The notes beneath the pieces are model-generated. The model had not been told where the DNA came from. It saw only the letters and a list, made by a program, of their open reading frames with translations, and ran no database searches. From positions 186,001-250,000 of the forward strand of contig NZ_JADKPO010000001.1 in NCBI RefSeq assembly GCF_015352445.1: DNA of 64,000 bases, given 5' to 3'. Source of the stretch: Nocardioides agariphilus. GTDB taxonomy: Bacteria > Actinomycetota > Actinomycetes > Propionibacteriales > Nocardioidaceae. Below, in pieces: positions 42,297 to 50,698 of this stretch (positions are counted from its first letter, which is position 1; the number at the start of each line of letters is the position of its first letter). The position numbers and the translations under genes are program-made.

Positions 42297-43159
42297 CGGC
42301 TCGGCCCCGCTGCCCTTGTCGCTCGCGCCCGCTCGGCGAGCTCGCGGATCCGGGCGAGCTCCTCGGGTGCGGTCGTGTGACAGCCCAGCTCGTGGTCGAC
42401 CTTGCCGGCGCCGTGGTAGTCACTCGACCCCGTCACGACCAGGTCGAGGTCGCGGGCGATGGCGCGCAGCTGCTCCCGTTCGGCGGGGCTGTGGTCCTGG
42501 TGGTCGACCTCAATGCCGGCAAGCCCCAGCTCGCGCAGCTCGCCGAAGGCCTCGACGGTCAGCTCCGCCCGAGCCGTGCGGCCCCAGGGGTGCGCCACCA
42601 CGGGTACGCCGCCGGCGGCGACCACCAGCGGCACGACGTCCTCGAGGTCGGCGGCGAAGCGCCGCGCGTAGCCCGGACGCCCCGGGTTCAGGTACCGCTC
42701 GAAGGCCTCCACTCGCGAACCGACCACCCCACGTGCGACGAGGGCATCGGCCACGTGGGGCCGACCAGGGGCGGGCGTGCCGGCCGACTCCCGTCGTACG
42801 TCGTCCTCGGTGAGGTCGACGCCGACCTCGCGGAGCCGTTCGACGATCGCGGGCACCCGGTCGTTGCGGCCCTCGAGGATCCGCTCGAGCGTGGCGACCA
42901 GATCCGGGTCGTCGCGATCGGGAAGGTAGGCGAGCAGGTGCACCCCGGCCGAGCCGAAGCGCGTGCTGATCTCGATGCCGAGCACCAGGTCGAGCCCGAG
43001 CTCCGTGGCTGCCGCGCTCGCCTCCTCCCAGCCCTGCATCGTGTCGTGGTCGGTCAGTGCGACCACGTCGAGGCCCGCCCGAGCTGCCGCGGCCATCACC
43101 TCCGCCGGGCTCTGCGTGCCGTCGGAGGCGCGCGAGTGGGTGTGGAGGTCGATCAGCAC
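42293..43159 (-). CDS. PHP-domain phosphoesterase (YciV/RNase AM-like)
   Basis: 288 residues. Metal-binding motifs: DLHTHSRASDG at 4-14, LTDHDT near 37-42, GIEIS near 64, HPWGRT near 191 and GSSDYHG near 253. The size and motifs match the YciV/TrpH group, whose members act on nucleoside 3',5'-bisphosphate and RNA 5' ends. GTG start at 43159. Overlaps marC in GTGA and lies 20 bp after the DUF6758 gene. Confidence 0.87.
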   Translation of the reverse strand: MLIDLHTHSRASDGTQSPAEVMAAAARAGLDVVALTDHDTMQGWEEASAAATELGLDLVLGIEISTRFGSAGVHLLAYLPDRDDPDLVATLERILEGRNDRVPAIVERLREVGVDLTEDDVRRESAGTPAPGRPHVADALVARGVVGSRVEAFERYLNPGRPGYARRFAADLEDVVPLVVAAGGVPVVAHPWGRTARAELTVEAFGELRELGLAGIEVDHQDHSPAEREQLRAIARDLDLVVTGSSDYHGAGKVDHELGCHTTAPEELARIRELAERARATRAAGPSR

Positions 43160-43179
43160 GTGCCCACCCTGGCAGATCC

Positions 43180-43827
43180 TCACCACACCGGCCGGGGCCC
43201 TCCGAACGCCATCTCCACGAGCTGTGGGCCGACCGACGAGACGTCGCGCAGGATCCAGTCGTCGCGCAGCAGCAACATGGCCGAGGCGGGCCGCAGTACG
43301 AGCCACAGCCAGCGACCGTCTGCTTCACCGGCGAACACCGACCGGTCGAACCGATCGTCCGACGAGGACGTCGAGACCACCCACAGGGGGACGCTCTGAC
43401 TACCGATCCGGACCCGCGCGGCCGGCTGCCCCTCCCCCACCTCGCGACCAGGGTCGCTGCGGTCGATGCCCGCGCACCGTGACCCCAGTCCCGTGCCGGG
43501 CTCCTCCGCGACCACGAGCACGTCAACCGGGCCGTCGAGCTCGCTGGTCCCTGACACGCACGTCAGTGTCGCCCACGGGCGGTCCCCTGCGACGACCGCG
43601 AAGTCGGTCACGGCCCAGCCCGGGCTCATCGGCCACGGCACGTACGTCGGGAAGCCGTCGGCCGCGTCGAGGTGCAGGGTGAACCCGTCGTAGGACACCC
43701 CCGACTCGTCGTGCGGGCGCCACAGCGGCCGCGACACCTCGCCGTGCAGGGGGCAACGGGGTCGGCCGTCACCCTCGGCGATCTCCACGTCGGTGGCGCA
43801 GCGGGGACAGCCCGCGACCAGGCCCAT
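43180..43827 (-). CDS. DUF6758-like actinobacterial protein
   Basis: 215 residues with an N-terminal zinc-ribbon-like set of cysteines (GCPRCATD near 6-13, RCPLHGEV near 24) and a beta-rich body with many Trp (VPWPMSPGWAVTDF). Matches the general pattern of the uncharacterised DUF6758 family. The stretch VVSTSSSDD near 149 is encoded by sequence resembling the short palindromic repeats. Probably cotranscribed with the PHP gene. Confidence 0.75.
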   Translation of the reverse strand: MGLVAGCPRCATDVEIAEGDGRPRCPLHGEVSRPLWRPHDESGVSYDGFTLHLDAADGFPTYVPWPMSPGWAVTDFAVVAGDRPWATLTCVSGTSELDGPVDVLVVAEEPGTGLGSRCAGIDRSDPGREVGEGQPAARVRIGSQSVPLWVVSTSSSDDRFDRSVFAGEADGRWLWLVLRPASAMLLLRDDWILRDVSSVGPQLVEMAFGGPRPVW

Positions 43828-43868
43828 GGGTCCACCGTCGTGACGGGACCGCCGGTCGTCAAGGGCGG

Positions 43869-43903
43869 GGTTTCGAGACAGGCGCTGCGCGCCCTCCTCA
43901 ACC
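43869..43903. repeat. Single palindromic repeat, type A/B family
   Basis: GGTTTCGAGACAGGCGCTGC followed by GCGCCCTCCTCAACC. Outer arms match the cluster at 33982-34356. Lies in the 85-bp gap between the DUF6758 and histidine phosphatase genes. Confidence 0.8.
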
Positions 43904-43912
43904 GCCGGCAGG

Positions 43913-44485
43913 TCAGGAGTTCCAGGCGAGGATGACGGGGTTCTCCCGCTCGTACCCCAGACGCGACAAGGTCGCGGTGTCCAGGCGGAACAACCGGCCG
44001 TCGGTGACCGGCAGCCCGAGCCACCGGGCAGTCAGGGCTCGCAGGGCGTGGCCGTGTCCGAAGACGAGAGCGCGGTCCGGCACCTCGCGAAGGCGCGCCA
44101 CGACGCGGTCGAGACGTTCGCTCACCTGCGCGGGGGTCTCGCCACCCGGTGCCTCATGGGTCCAGATCGTCCACCCGGGCACGTCCCCGCGGATCTCGGC
44201 GCTCGTGCGGCCCTCGTAGTCGCCGTAGGCCCACTCGACCAGGTCGTCGTCGACCTCTGCGTCCGCAAACCCGGCCAGGCCCGCGGTGACCCGCGCACGC
44301 TGCATCGGGCTGGTCAGCACCAGGTCGAACGACCTGCCAGCCAGGCGCTCGTGCAGCAGCTTGGCCACCCGCTCTCCCTCGGAAGTCAGCGGCAGATCGG
44401 TCGAGGAGGTGTGCCGTCCGGCCTTGCTCCACTCGGTCTCGCCGTGCCGCACGACCCACACCTCGGCGTCGGGGTAGTCGCTCAT
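43913..44485 (-). CDS. Histidine phosphatase (phosphoglycerate mutase-like)
   Basis: 190 residues. RHGETEW near 12-18 holds the phospho-accepting histidine. LTSPMQRAR near 63 and VFGHGHALRAL near 148 complete the active site, and an acidic EWAYGDYEG near 87 supplies the proton donor. It belongs to the broad phosphatase group; substrate unknown. ATG at 44485 overlaps the K+ channel stop (ATGA). Confidence 0.88.
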   Translation of the reverse strand: MSDYPDAEVWVVRHGETEWSKAGRHTSSTDLPLTSEGERVAKLLHERLAGRSFDLVLTSPMQRARVTAGLAGFADAEVDDDLVEWAYGDYEGRTSAEIRGDVPGWTIWTHEAPGGETPAQVSERLDRVVARLREVPDRALVFGHGHALRALTARWLGLPVTDGRLFRLDTATLSRLGYERENPVILAWNS

Positions 44486-45186
44486 CGCCGCTCCTCCAGA
44501 AGGCGGTCGAGCTGCTCGCGGACCACTCGCAGCTGTGCCTGCACGTCGTCGAGCTCGTCCTCGGTCGCCTCCTGCTCGTCGCGCACGGCGTTGACCAGCC
44601 ACGACGCGAACGTGGCCGTGACCGTGCCGAGCAGCGCGATGCCGCCGATCATCAAGCCCACCCCGATGAACCTGCCCGTGGTGGTGACCGGATAGGTGTC
44701 GCCGTACCCCACGGTCGTCATCGTCGTGCAGGCCCACCACATCGCGTCTCCGAAGGAGGTGATCAGGGCACCGTCGGCGTCGCGCTCGGCCTCCAGCGCG
44801 GCCAGCGCAGCGATGAAGGCGATCAACGAGGACCCTGCCGTCACGTAGATGGCCACGCGACCACTGAGGTTTCCGGCAGCGCTGCGGTTCAACACCCGCA
44901 GCAACGTGACCAGGCGCAGGGCTCGCAGCGGCCGGAACATGGGCAGCACCAGGACGAACAGCTCGAGTGGGTGCCGCACCACCCACGAGACGCGGTCATC
45001 GGCCAGGGACACCCGAGCGACATAGTCTGCGGCGAACAAGGCCCAGACCACCCAGGTGATCGTGGCGCAGGTCGTGGCGAGCACGTCGGGCAGACCCGGG
45101 TCGAGGATGGGCCAGGCGTAGGCGCCGAGGAAGACCACGGCGGCAATGGTCAGCGGCCACTCCGTCCGGCGCTCCCACGTCGTCAC
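44482..45186 (-). CDS. Voltage-gated-type potassium channel, six-helix
   Basis: 234 residues. Six helices are predicted: the fourth carries regularly spaced arginines (FRPLRALRLVTLLRVLNRS near 87-105), like a voltage sensor. The pore loop reads TTMTTVGYGDTYPV near 165-178, the canonical K+ selectivity filter. The last helix is followed by a coiled-coil-like acidic tail (EEATEDELDDVQAQL-type) to the end. GTG start at 45186 (MTTWERRTEW). Overlaps the histidine phosphatase gene. Confidence 0.88.
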   Translation of the reverse strand: MTTWERRTEWPLTIAAVVFLGAYAWPILDPGLPDVLATTCATITWVVWALFAADYVARVSLADDRVSWVVRHPLELFVLVLPMFRPLRALRLVTLLRVLNRSAAGNLSGRVAIYVTAGSSLIAFIAALAALEAERDADGALITSFGDAMWWACTTMTTVGYGDTYPVTTTGRFIGVGLMIGGIALLGTVTATFASWLVNAVRDEQEATEDELDDVQAQLRVVREQLDRLLEERR

Positions 45187-45205
45187 GCGCCCACCGTAGG
45201 GCAGG

Positions 45206-46345
45206 ATGCGGGCCGTGAGCCTGAGCCGGAGCCGGTTGGCGGTCGCCGCGGCGTTCCTCATCCAGGGCTTCGTGTTCATCAGCCTGACGACGAGGCTGCC
45301 GGACTTCTCCGACCTGTGGTCGCTGTCGGAGGTGGAGCTGTCGCTGCTCCTGCTCGGCCTGGTGCTGTTGGCCGGAGTCGGCACGCTGCTCGCGGAGCGC
45401 CTGGCCCCGCAGGTCGGGTCGGCGGCTCTGCTGCGCGCCTCGCTGGTCGCGATGGCCGCCGTGGTGCCGATCGCCGTCCTGGCCCCCTCCGTTGCCGTCT
45501 TCTACGCAGCGGTGGCGGCGTACGGCGTGGTGCTGGGCATCGTGGACGCCGTGGTCAACATGCAGGCGGTCGCGCTCGAGCACCGCTATGACCGGCCGAT
45601 CCTGCCGTCCTTCCACGGGTCCTGGACGCTCGGTGGCCTGGTCGCCTCGGCCTTGACCCTGGCAACCGCGCACGTGGCGCTGGACTGGGTGGCCCTGCTG
45701 GCGGTGGTTCCCCTGGCGGCCGTCGCTGCGCCCTATCTCGCGCACGAGCGGTCCGGGGCACCCGAGGTCGACAGCGCCGTGCCGTGGCGGCCGATCCTGC
45801 TGGTCGGCGCCGCGCTGGTGCTCTTCTACATGGTCGACACCGCAGCGTTCACGTGGGGGCCGACCTACCTCGACCGCGCCGTGGACGCGCCTTCGGACCT
45901 GGTGGCCCTGGCGACGTTTCCCTACTTGCTGGCAAGTGGTCTCGTGCGCCTCGCCGGCGACGGACTCGTACGCCGCCACGGCCCGGTGCTCGTGCTGCGC
46001 GTCGGCGCGCTCGTGGCGTGTCTCGGCCTGGCGGTCGTGGTGTTCGCCCCCTCGTGGCCCGTTGCGGTGCTGGGGTTCCTGGTGATGGGCGCCGGGGTCG
46101 CGGTGGTGGCGCCCTTGAGCTTCTCGGCCGCCGCGCGGATCGCGGGTGGGGAGCTCGACCCTGCGCAGCGACGAGCTCGGGTCGACGCCGTGATCGCGCG
46201 CTTCAACCAGTTCAACTACGTCGGCGCACTGCTGGGTGCGGTGATGACCGGTCTCGTGGGCGCCGGCTCGCTGCGCGTCGGGTTCGCCGTACCGATGGTG
46301 CTGGTGCTCGGACTGCTGCCGCTGGCCAAGGCGTTCAGGCCGTAG
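45206..46345 (+). CDS. MFS transporter
   Basis: 379 residues with 12 predicted helices. It begins LAVAAAFLIQGFVFISLTTR-like (split LAVAAAFLIQGF and VFISLTTRLPDF), the start seen in sugar/FucP-like and YfkF-like MFS proteins. DAVVNMQAV near 116 and FHGSWTLGGL near 136 are also typical of that group. The ATG at 45206 or the GTG at 45215 may be the start; AGGA is better placed for the GTG. Divergent from the channel gene by 19 bp. Substrate unknown. Confidence 0.8.
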   Translation: MRAVSLSRSRLAVAAAFLIQGFVFISLTTRLPDFSDLWSLSEVELSLLLLGLVLLAGVGTLLAERLAPQVGSAALLRASLVAMAAVVPIAVLAPSVAVFYAAVAAYGVVLGIVDAVVNMQAVALEHRYDRPILPSFHGSWTLGGLVASALTLATAHVALDWVALLAVVPLAAVAAPYLAHERSGAPEVDSAVPWRPILLVGAALVLFYMVDTAAFTWGPTYLDRAVDAPSDLVALATFPYLLASGLVRLAGDGLVRRHGPVLVLRVGALVACLGLAVVVFAPSWPVAVLGFLVMGAGVAVVAPLSFSAAARIAGGELDPAQRRARVDAVIARFNQFNYVGALLGAVMTGLVGAGSLRVGFAVPMVLVLGLLPLAKAFRP

Positions 46346-46351
46346 CGCCCG

Positions 46352-46876
46352 CTACTGTCCGGGCCAGTTCTTGTCGGGCTGCGGGACGGGGCGACCGGGC
46401 TGCTCGCCGCCGCGGTCGTCGAGGTAGCTCTGCTTGGGCACCATCACCTTGCGCCGGAAGATGCAGACGACCTTGCCGTCCTGGTTGTAGCCGATCGTCT
46501 CGACGTGGACGACGCCACGGTCGTCCTTGGACTTCGACTCCCACTTGTCGAGGACGGTGGTCTCGCCGTAGAGCGTGTCGCCGTGGAAGGTCGGCGCGAC
46601 GTGACGCAGCGACTCGATCTCCAGGTTGGCGATCGCCTTGCCCGAGATGTCGGGCACGCTCATGCCCAGCAGGATCGAATAGACGTAGTTGCCGACCACG
46701 ACGTTCTTGCCGAACTGCGTGGTCTCCTCGGCGTAGTGGCTGTCGAGGTGCAGCGGGTGATGGTTCATGGTCAGCAGGCAGAACAGGTGGTCGTCGTACT
46801 CGGTCACCGTCTTGCCCGGCCAGTGCTGGTAGACGGCACCGACCTCGAACTCCTCATAGCTACGGCCGAACTGCAT
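46352..46876 (-). CDS. MaoC-family (R)-hydratase/dehydratase
   Basis: 174 residues with the hotdog-fold MaoC pattern: YQHWPGKTVTEYDDHLFCLL near 19-38, MNHHPLHLDSHYA near 40-52 (hydratase Asp/His region), and GETTVLDKWESKSK. Such enzymes hydrate enoyl-CoA or mesaconyl-CoA thioesters. Either ATG at 46876 or 46885 may be used; neither has a clear ribosome site. Convergent with the MFS gene. An acyl-CoA dehydrogenase lies 1.4 kb away on the same strand, a plausible metabolic neighbour. Confidence 0.83.
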   Translation of the reverse strand: MQFGRSYEEFEVGAVYQHWPGKTVTEYDDHLFCLLTMNHHPLHLDSHYAEETTQFGKNVVVGNYVYSILLGMSVPDISGKAIANLEIESLRHVAPTFHGDTLYGETTVLDKWESKSKDDRGVVHVETIGYNQDGKVVCIFRRKVMVPKQSYLDDRGGEQPGRPVPQPDKNWPGQ

Positions 46877-47114
46877 GGCGCCCATCGTGCCGGTGTCGAC
46901 GGTGAGTGTGAACGTGGCGGACCCGTGGGAAAGGTCACGATGGCGTGGCTGAACGGGAGCGCGACAAGTCCTGCCTCGCCTGACACCTTCGCTCCGCTCC
47001 GCGACTGTCAACAGCCGCTTGACACCGGCAGAGTGCTCACCAGGCCGCCCCGGTCACGATGGCGGGTGTGGAAAAAGCGGACCTGTGCCGCGTCCACCAT
47101 GCCAGGTTCGTGGT

Positions 47115-47450
47115 GTGAAGTCCCGACCCAGCACCAAGCGTGAGCTCTCCCAGGCGATCTCGCCCGGAGTCTGGGTCGGTGTGGACCGGTCCGACGTACG
47201 GCGTGATCTCGTGGCCCCTCTCGCCGCGGCCCGCGACCGGGTCGAGGCCGTCCGCGACGCTGCGCGCCGCCAGATCCAGGAGGCCGAGGAGGAGCTGACT
47301 CGAGCCGTCACGAAGACGTGGCTGTTCGGCGCGTCGTGGCAGGCCATCGGCACGATCCTGGGTATCTCACGACAAGCGGCGGCACAGCGTTTCGGCGCCG
47401 CTGCGCGAGAGGCCCTCAGGCGGCGCGAACTGGATCAGGAGAACGGCTGA
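47115..47450 (+). CDS. Small helix-turn-helix protein
   Basis: 111 residues from the GTG at 47115. A long amphipathic helix (AAARDRVEAVRDAARRQI) precedes a C-terminal HTH, ASWQAIGTILGISRQAAAQR near 79-98, like sigma-70 region 4 or MerR-type small regulators. It could bind DNA as a dimer through the helix. Function unassigned. Gap 46877-47114 shows no other gene. Confidence 0.72.
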   Translation: MKSRPSTKRELSQAISPGVWVGVDRSDVRRDLVAPLAAARDRVEAVRDAARRQIQEAEEELTRAVTKTWLFGASWQAIGTILGISRQAAAQRFGAAAREALRRRELDQENG

Positions 47451-47460
47451 TGTGTGCCGA

Positions 47461-47661
47461 TCAGGACCCGCCGCCGCCGGCCTTGCGGCGGTGCATCTTC
47501 GGAGCGGAGCCGCCGGAGACCTCGGAGCCGTGGGCCTTCTCCTTCAGCGGGTTGTCGCCGTGAAGGCCGCCAGAGCCGCCCTTCTTCTTGCGATCGAGCG
47601 CCTCTCGCATCTTGGCCTTGAGGTCCTCGTTGGCACCTGACTGGTCACTCGAGGCGGGCAT
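47461..47661 (-). CDS. DUF5302 small basic protein
   Basis: 66 residues: an acidic/helical N-terminus (NEDLKAKMREALDRKK) and a Gly/Lys-rich C-terminal half ending HRRKAGGGGS. The family is confined to actinobacteria, function unknown. GAGGAA precedes the ATG at 47661. Converges with the HTH gene by 10 bp. Confidence 0.85.
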   Translation of the reverse strand: MPASSDQSGANEDLKAKMREALDRKKKGGSGGLHGDNPLKEKAHGSEVSGGSAPKMHRRKAGGGGS

Positions 47662-47748
47662 CGTTCCTCCTACGGAGATGACGGGTGATGGGTGGAGACG
47701 CGCATCCACCATGACACGCCCGCCAAGCCCGCGTCGATGTTGTTCGGC

Positions 47749-47790
47749 TCAGAGCGCCTCGACCTCAGGGCGCCTCGACCTCAGAGCGCG
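47749..47790. repeat. 16-bp tandem repeat at the acyl-CoA dehydrogenase 3' end
   Basis: TCAGAGCGCCTCGACC and TCAGGGCGCCTCGACC follow each other, then TCAGAGCGCG. The third partial unit contains the acyl-CoA dehydrogenase stop codon, so the extra units duplicate the gene end just downstream. Confidence 0.75.
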
Positions 47791-48989
47791 TAGTCCTCCA
47801 GCAAGCGGCGGCCGATGATCATCCGCTGGATGTCAGCCGTACCTTCCCCGATCAGCAGCATGGGTGCCTCGCGGTAGAGCCGCTCGATCTCGTACTCCTT
47901 GGAGAAGCCGTACCCGCCGTGGATGCGGAACGAGTCCTCGACCACCTGGGCGCAGTACTCCGAGGCGAGGTACTTCGCCATGCCGGCCTCGAGGTCGTTG
48001 CGCTGGCCGGAGTCCTTCTTGCGGGCCGCGCGCACCATCATCTGGTGGGCCGCCTCGACCTTGGTCGCCATCTCCGCGAGACGGAAGAGAACGGCCTGGT
48101 GCTCGGCGATCTTCTTGCCGAACGTCTCGCGCTGCTGCGCGTAGGCGACGCCCAGCTCGAAGGCGCGGTTGGCGACACCGCAGCCGCGGGCGGCGACGTT
48201 GACGCGGCCGACCTCGACGCCGTCCATCATCTGGTAGAAGCCCTTGCCCGGTTCACCGCCCAGGATCTGGTCCGCGGAGATCCGGTGGCCCTCGAAGACC
48301 ATCTCGGTGGTGTCGACGCCCTTGTAGCCCATCTTGTCGATCTTGCCGGGGATGGTGACCCCCTGGGCCGTCTCGCCGAAGCCCTCCTGCTTCTCGACGA
48401 GGAAGGTCGTCATGTTGCGGTAGACCGAGTCCTGGCCCTCGTCGGTCTTGACGAGTACGGCGACCAGGTTGGCCGAGCCACCGTTGGTCAGCCACATCTT
48501 CTGGCCGGTGATGGTGTACTCCGGCTGCTCGCCGGCCGAGCTCGTCGAGACCACGGCCTTGGTCGTGATCGCGGCCACGTCGGACCCGCACCCGGGCTCT
48601 GACATCGAGAAGGCGCCGCGCACCTCGCCGGTCGCCATCCGCGGGAGGTACTTCTGCTTCTGCTCCTCCGTACCGTGCCGCAGCAGCATGTAGGCGACGA
48701 TGAAGTGGGTGTTGATGATGCCGCTCACGCTCATCCAGCCGCGCGCGATCTCCTCGACGGCCAGTGCGTAGGTCAGCAGTGACTCGCCGAGACCGCCGTA
48801 CTCCTCGGGGATCATCAGTCCGAACAGACCCAGCTCCTTGAGTCCCTCGACGATCGCGGTGGGGTACTCGTCCGCGTGCTCGAGCGCGGTCGCGACCGGG
48901 AGGATCTCCTTCTCGACGAACTGCCTGACTGCCTTGAGGATCTCGGTCTGGTCGTCGGTCAGTCCGTCGGTCTCACACAGGCGCGCCAT
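47781..48989 (-). CDS. Acyl-CoA dehydrogenase
   Basis: 402 residues. N-terminal helical domain, then the FAD/substrate signature SMSEPGCGSDVAA near 128 and ITGQKMWLTNGG near 155; C-terminal IHGGYGFSKEYEIERLYREA near 360-379 and GEGTADIQR near 386, where the glutamate is the catalytic base. It oxidises an acyl-CoA at the alpha-beta position. Between 138 and 150 the stretch VVSTSSAGEQPEY replaces the shorter loop usual before YTITG and is encoded partly by a short palindromic repeat. The ATG at 48989 is used (MARLCETDGL). Confidence 0.92.
   Translation of the reverse strand: MARLCETDGLTDDQTEILKAVRQFVEKEILPVATALEHADEYPTAIVEGLKELGLFGLMIPEEYGGLGESLLTYALAVEEIARGWMSVSGIINTHFIVAYMLLRHGTEEQKQKYLPRMATGEVRGAFSMSEPGCGSDVAAITTKAVVSTSSAGEQPEYTITGQKMWLTNGGSANLVAVLVKTDEGQDSVYRNMTTFLVEKQEGFGETAQGVTIPGKIDKMGYKGVDTTEMVFEGHRISADQILGGEPGKGFYQMMDGVEVGRVNVAARGCGVANRAFELGVAYAQQRETFGKKIAEHQAVLFRLAEMATKVEAAHQMMVRAARKKDSGQRNDLEAGMAKYLASEYCAQVVEDSFRIHGGYGFSKEYEIERLYREAPMLLIGEGTADIQRMIIGRRLLEDYAL
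48532..48553. repeat. Short palindromic repeat inside the acyl-CoA dehydrogenase gene
   Basis: CCGGCCGAGCTCGTCGAGAC plus CA resembles the elements at 10736 and 12590. On the coding strand it reads as VVSTSSAG in frame, the same frame as the hyuB start copy. Confidence 0.5.
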
Positions 48990-49050
48990 GAGGCCGGACG
49001 CTATCTGCGCGAGCCGCGACCGGCTATGGCCCAAGCCACACTGAGCCTGT

Positions 49051-49088
49051 TGGTTGAGGAGGGCGCTCTAGCGCCCGTCTCGAAACCC
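49051..49088. repeat. Single palindromic repeat, type A/B family
   Basis: TGGTTGAGGAGGGCGCTC followed by TAGCGCCCGTCTCGAAACCC. Centre differs from the cluster copies but the outer arms match. It sits directly downstream of the EEP-PLD gene stop (49091). Confidence 0.8.
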
Positions 49089-49090
49089 AG

Positions 49091-50509
49091 TCACACCGTG
49101 CGGTTCACCAGCCGGAAGAAGCGCAGGAACGCTCCGTCGTAGGCGTTCTGGGTGGTCATCACCCGCGCCGTGGTCAAGGTCCTCGCTGTCGAGTAGACCA
49201 TCGGCTCGTCGATGTCGATGCGCAGCGCCTTGGTCAGGCCCGACTGGCTGATCAGCACCCTGGTCTCCGGCAGCTTGCCGCGACTCTCGATCGTGCGGCA
49301 GACCCGCCAGCAGCCGACAGCCCACCTCTTGCGCCAGACCTTCTGGCCCAGCAGCGCCTGCATCTCCAGCTCCTGGCCGGACGGACGCTCCCGGCGGGTG
49401 ACCAGCTGGACGTGCACGCCGCGTTCGTGGGCCGCCTTGAGAGCCGCCGTCAGCCGCTTGTCCCCGAGCTTGGCCGTGGTCAGGTGGATCGCGGCTCCGG
49501 GCGGCGTGTTGTCGACGGCCTTGACGACCAGATCGAGCACCGAGCGCTGCAGCGAGCGCGTGGCCGTTGGCGAGTTGGTGTAGGTGCCGGGGGCGAAGCT
49601 CACCGGCACGTCCGTCGGAGCATCGGTGAAGGTCAGGTCCGCGGTGACGGCGTCGTGGTCGGAGTAGAGCTCCTGGTTGTAGTGCGCCACCACGTTGAGG
49701 CGAGCGGTGTCCTTGAGGAAGACGTAGTCGATCGTCGCGCCACGGTGGTCACCGGTCGGGAAGCTCGTACCCAGCACGTCGTAGGTCGAGGTGAAGCCGT
49801 ACGACGCGAGCAGCTCGCGCGGGTACTGCCGCGGCCCATAGTGGAAGTTCATGTCGCCGGCCATCAGCACCGGGCCGTAGGCCGAGAGCGTGTTGGCCAG
49901 CGCGCCGATCCGGTGCAGGCCCTTCTCCTGCAGGCCCTCGGTGATCGAGGTGACCGGGGGCAGGTGGGCAGAGATGACCGAGATGACGTGCCCGTCGATG
50001 CCCTGCAGGGTCACCCAGTTGGCGTAACGGATCCCCCAGTCGACCTTCTGGCCGGGCAGGCGGCCCTTCTTGTAGCAGACCATGAGCGTGCCCTGGTTGA
50101 TGGCCGTCCACTTGTCGGTGCGCCAGGCGACAGGAGTCTCACCGGTGTACTGACCCGGGGTCCGGAACAGTGCGTAGCCCGGCGGGGCCAAGAACACGTC
50201 CTTGCGCCACGGCACCTCGTTGTAGGTGATGAAGTCCGGCTGGTTGCTGATCACCAGCCTTGCGTCCGCCTGGAAGTTGCCGTCGGGCTGACCCGAGAGC
50301 AGGTTGGCCTCGGTGATGCGGATGACGCCTTCGGCAGCAGGTGCCACCGGCGCGGACAGCGGCTGCACGATGCGCAGGCTCGACCGCGCAGTAGCCGGCG
50401 AGGTGACGGCGAGGGACGAGGTCACCAGAGCAGTCGTCACGATGAGCAGACCAGTCGCCAGTCGGCGAGCGGGTCCCTGTCGGAGGGGGGAAGGACCACG
50501 GTGGGGCAC
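49091..50509 (-). CDS. Secreted EEP (endonuclease/exonuclease/phosphatase) protein fused to a degenerate PLD-like half
   Basis: 472 residues with a signal peptide (about 15-42). Residues 60-295 are an EEP domain: ITEANLLSG, ITYNEVPWRK, VISAHLPPV, LMAGDMNFHYG and YSDHDAVTADL match the metal and catalytic positions. From about 305 a second region aligns with the N-terminal half of the PLD-like protein at 56919-58289 (helix ...AALKAAHERGVHVQLVTR, two cysteines CWRVC, then VLISQSG), but the HxK catalytic pair is replaced (LPETRV). It is therefore probably a binding module. An AT-rich palindrome at 50609-50644 lies upstream. Confidence 0.78.
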   Translation of the reverse strand: MPHRGPSPLRQGPARRLATGLLIVTTALVTSSLAVTSPATARSSLRIVQPLSAPVAPAAEGVIRITEANLLSGQPDGNFQADARLVISNQPDFITYNEVPWRKDVFLAPPGYALFRTPGQYTGETPVAWRTDKWTAINQGTLMVCYKKGRLPGQKVDWGIRYANWVTLQGIDGHVISVISAHLPPVTSITEGLQEKGLHRIGALANTLSAYGPVLMAGDMNFHYGPRQYPRELLASYGFTSTYDVLGTSFPTGDHRGATIDYVFLKDTARLNVVAHYNQELYSDHDAVTADLTFTDAPTDVPVSFAPGTYTNSPTATRSLQRSVLDLVVKAVDNTPPGAAIHLTTAKLGDKRLTAALKAAHERGVHVQLVTRRERPSGQELEMQALLGQKVWRKRWAVGCWRVCRTIESRGKLPETRVLISQSGLTKALRIDIDEPMVYSTARTLTTARVMTTQNAYDGAFLRFFRLVNRTV

Positions 50510-50698
50510 GACGAAATCTTCCTGTTTGGCAACCGATCACGGGCCGCAATCCGAAGATTGGTGCGCTAATCCCACCAGTCACATCAGTCACACGCAACGG
50601 GTTCGCGATAACTACAACCCTGTAATTACTGGGGATTGTGGTTACCGGCCTGGGGTGAGGCGCTCCGCACGACAAGGGCCGAGGCGCGACGAGCCGGC
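50510..50698. promoter_or_regulatory. Gap with AT-rich palindrome upstream of the EEP-PLD gene
   Basis: The 189-bp gap has no gene. TAACTACAA (50609-50617) and TTGTGGTTA (50636-50644) are near-complements around GTAATTAC, itself a perfect palindrome. Its low GC stands out and suggests an operator for the secreted EEP gene or an end signal for the acyltransferase. Confidence 0.45.
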
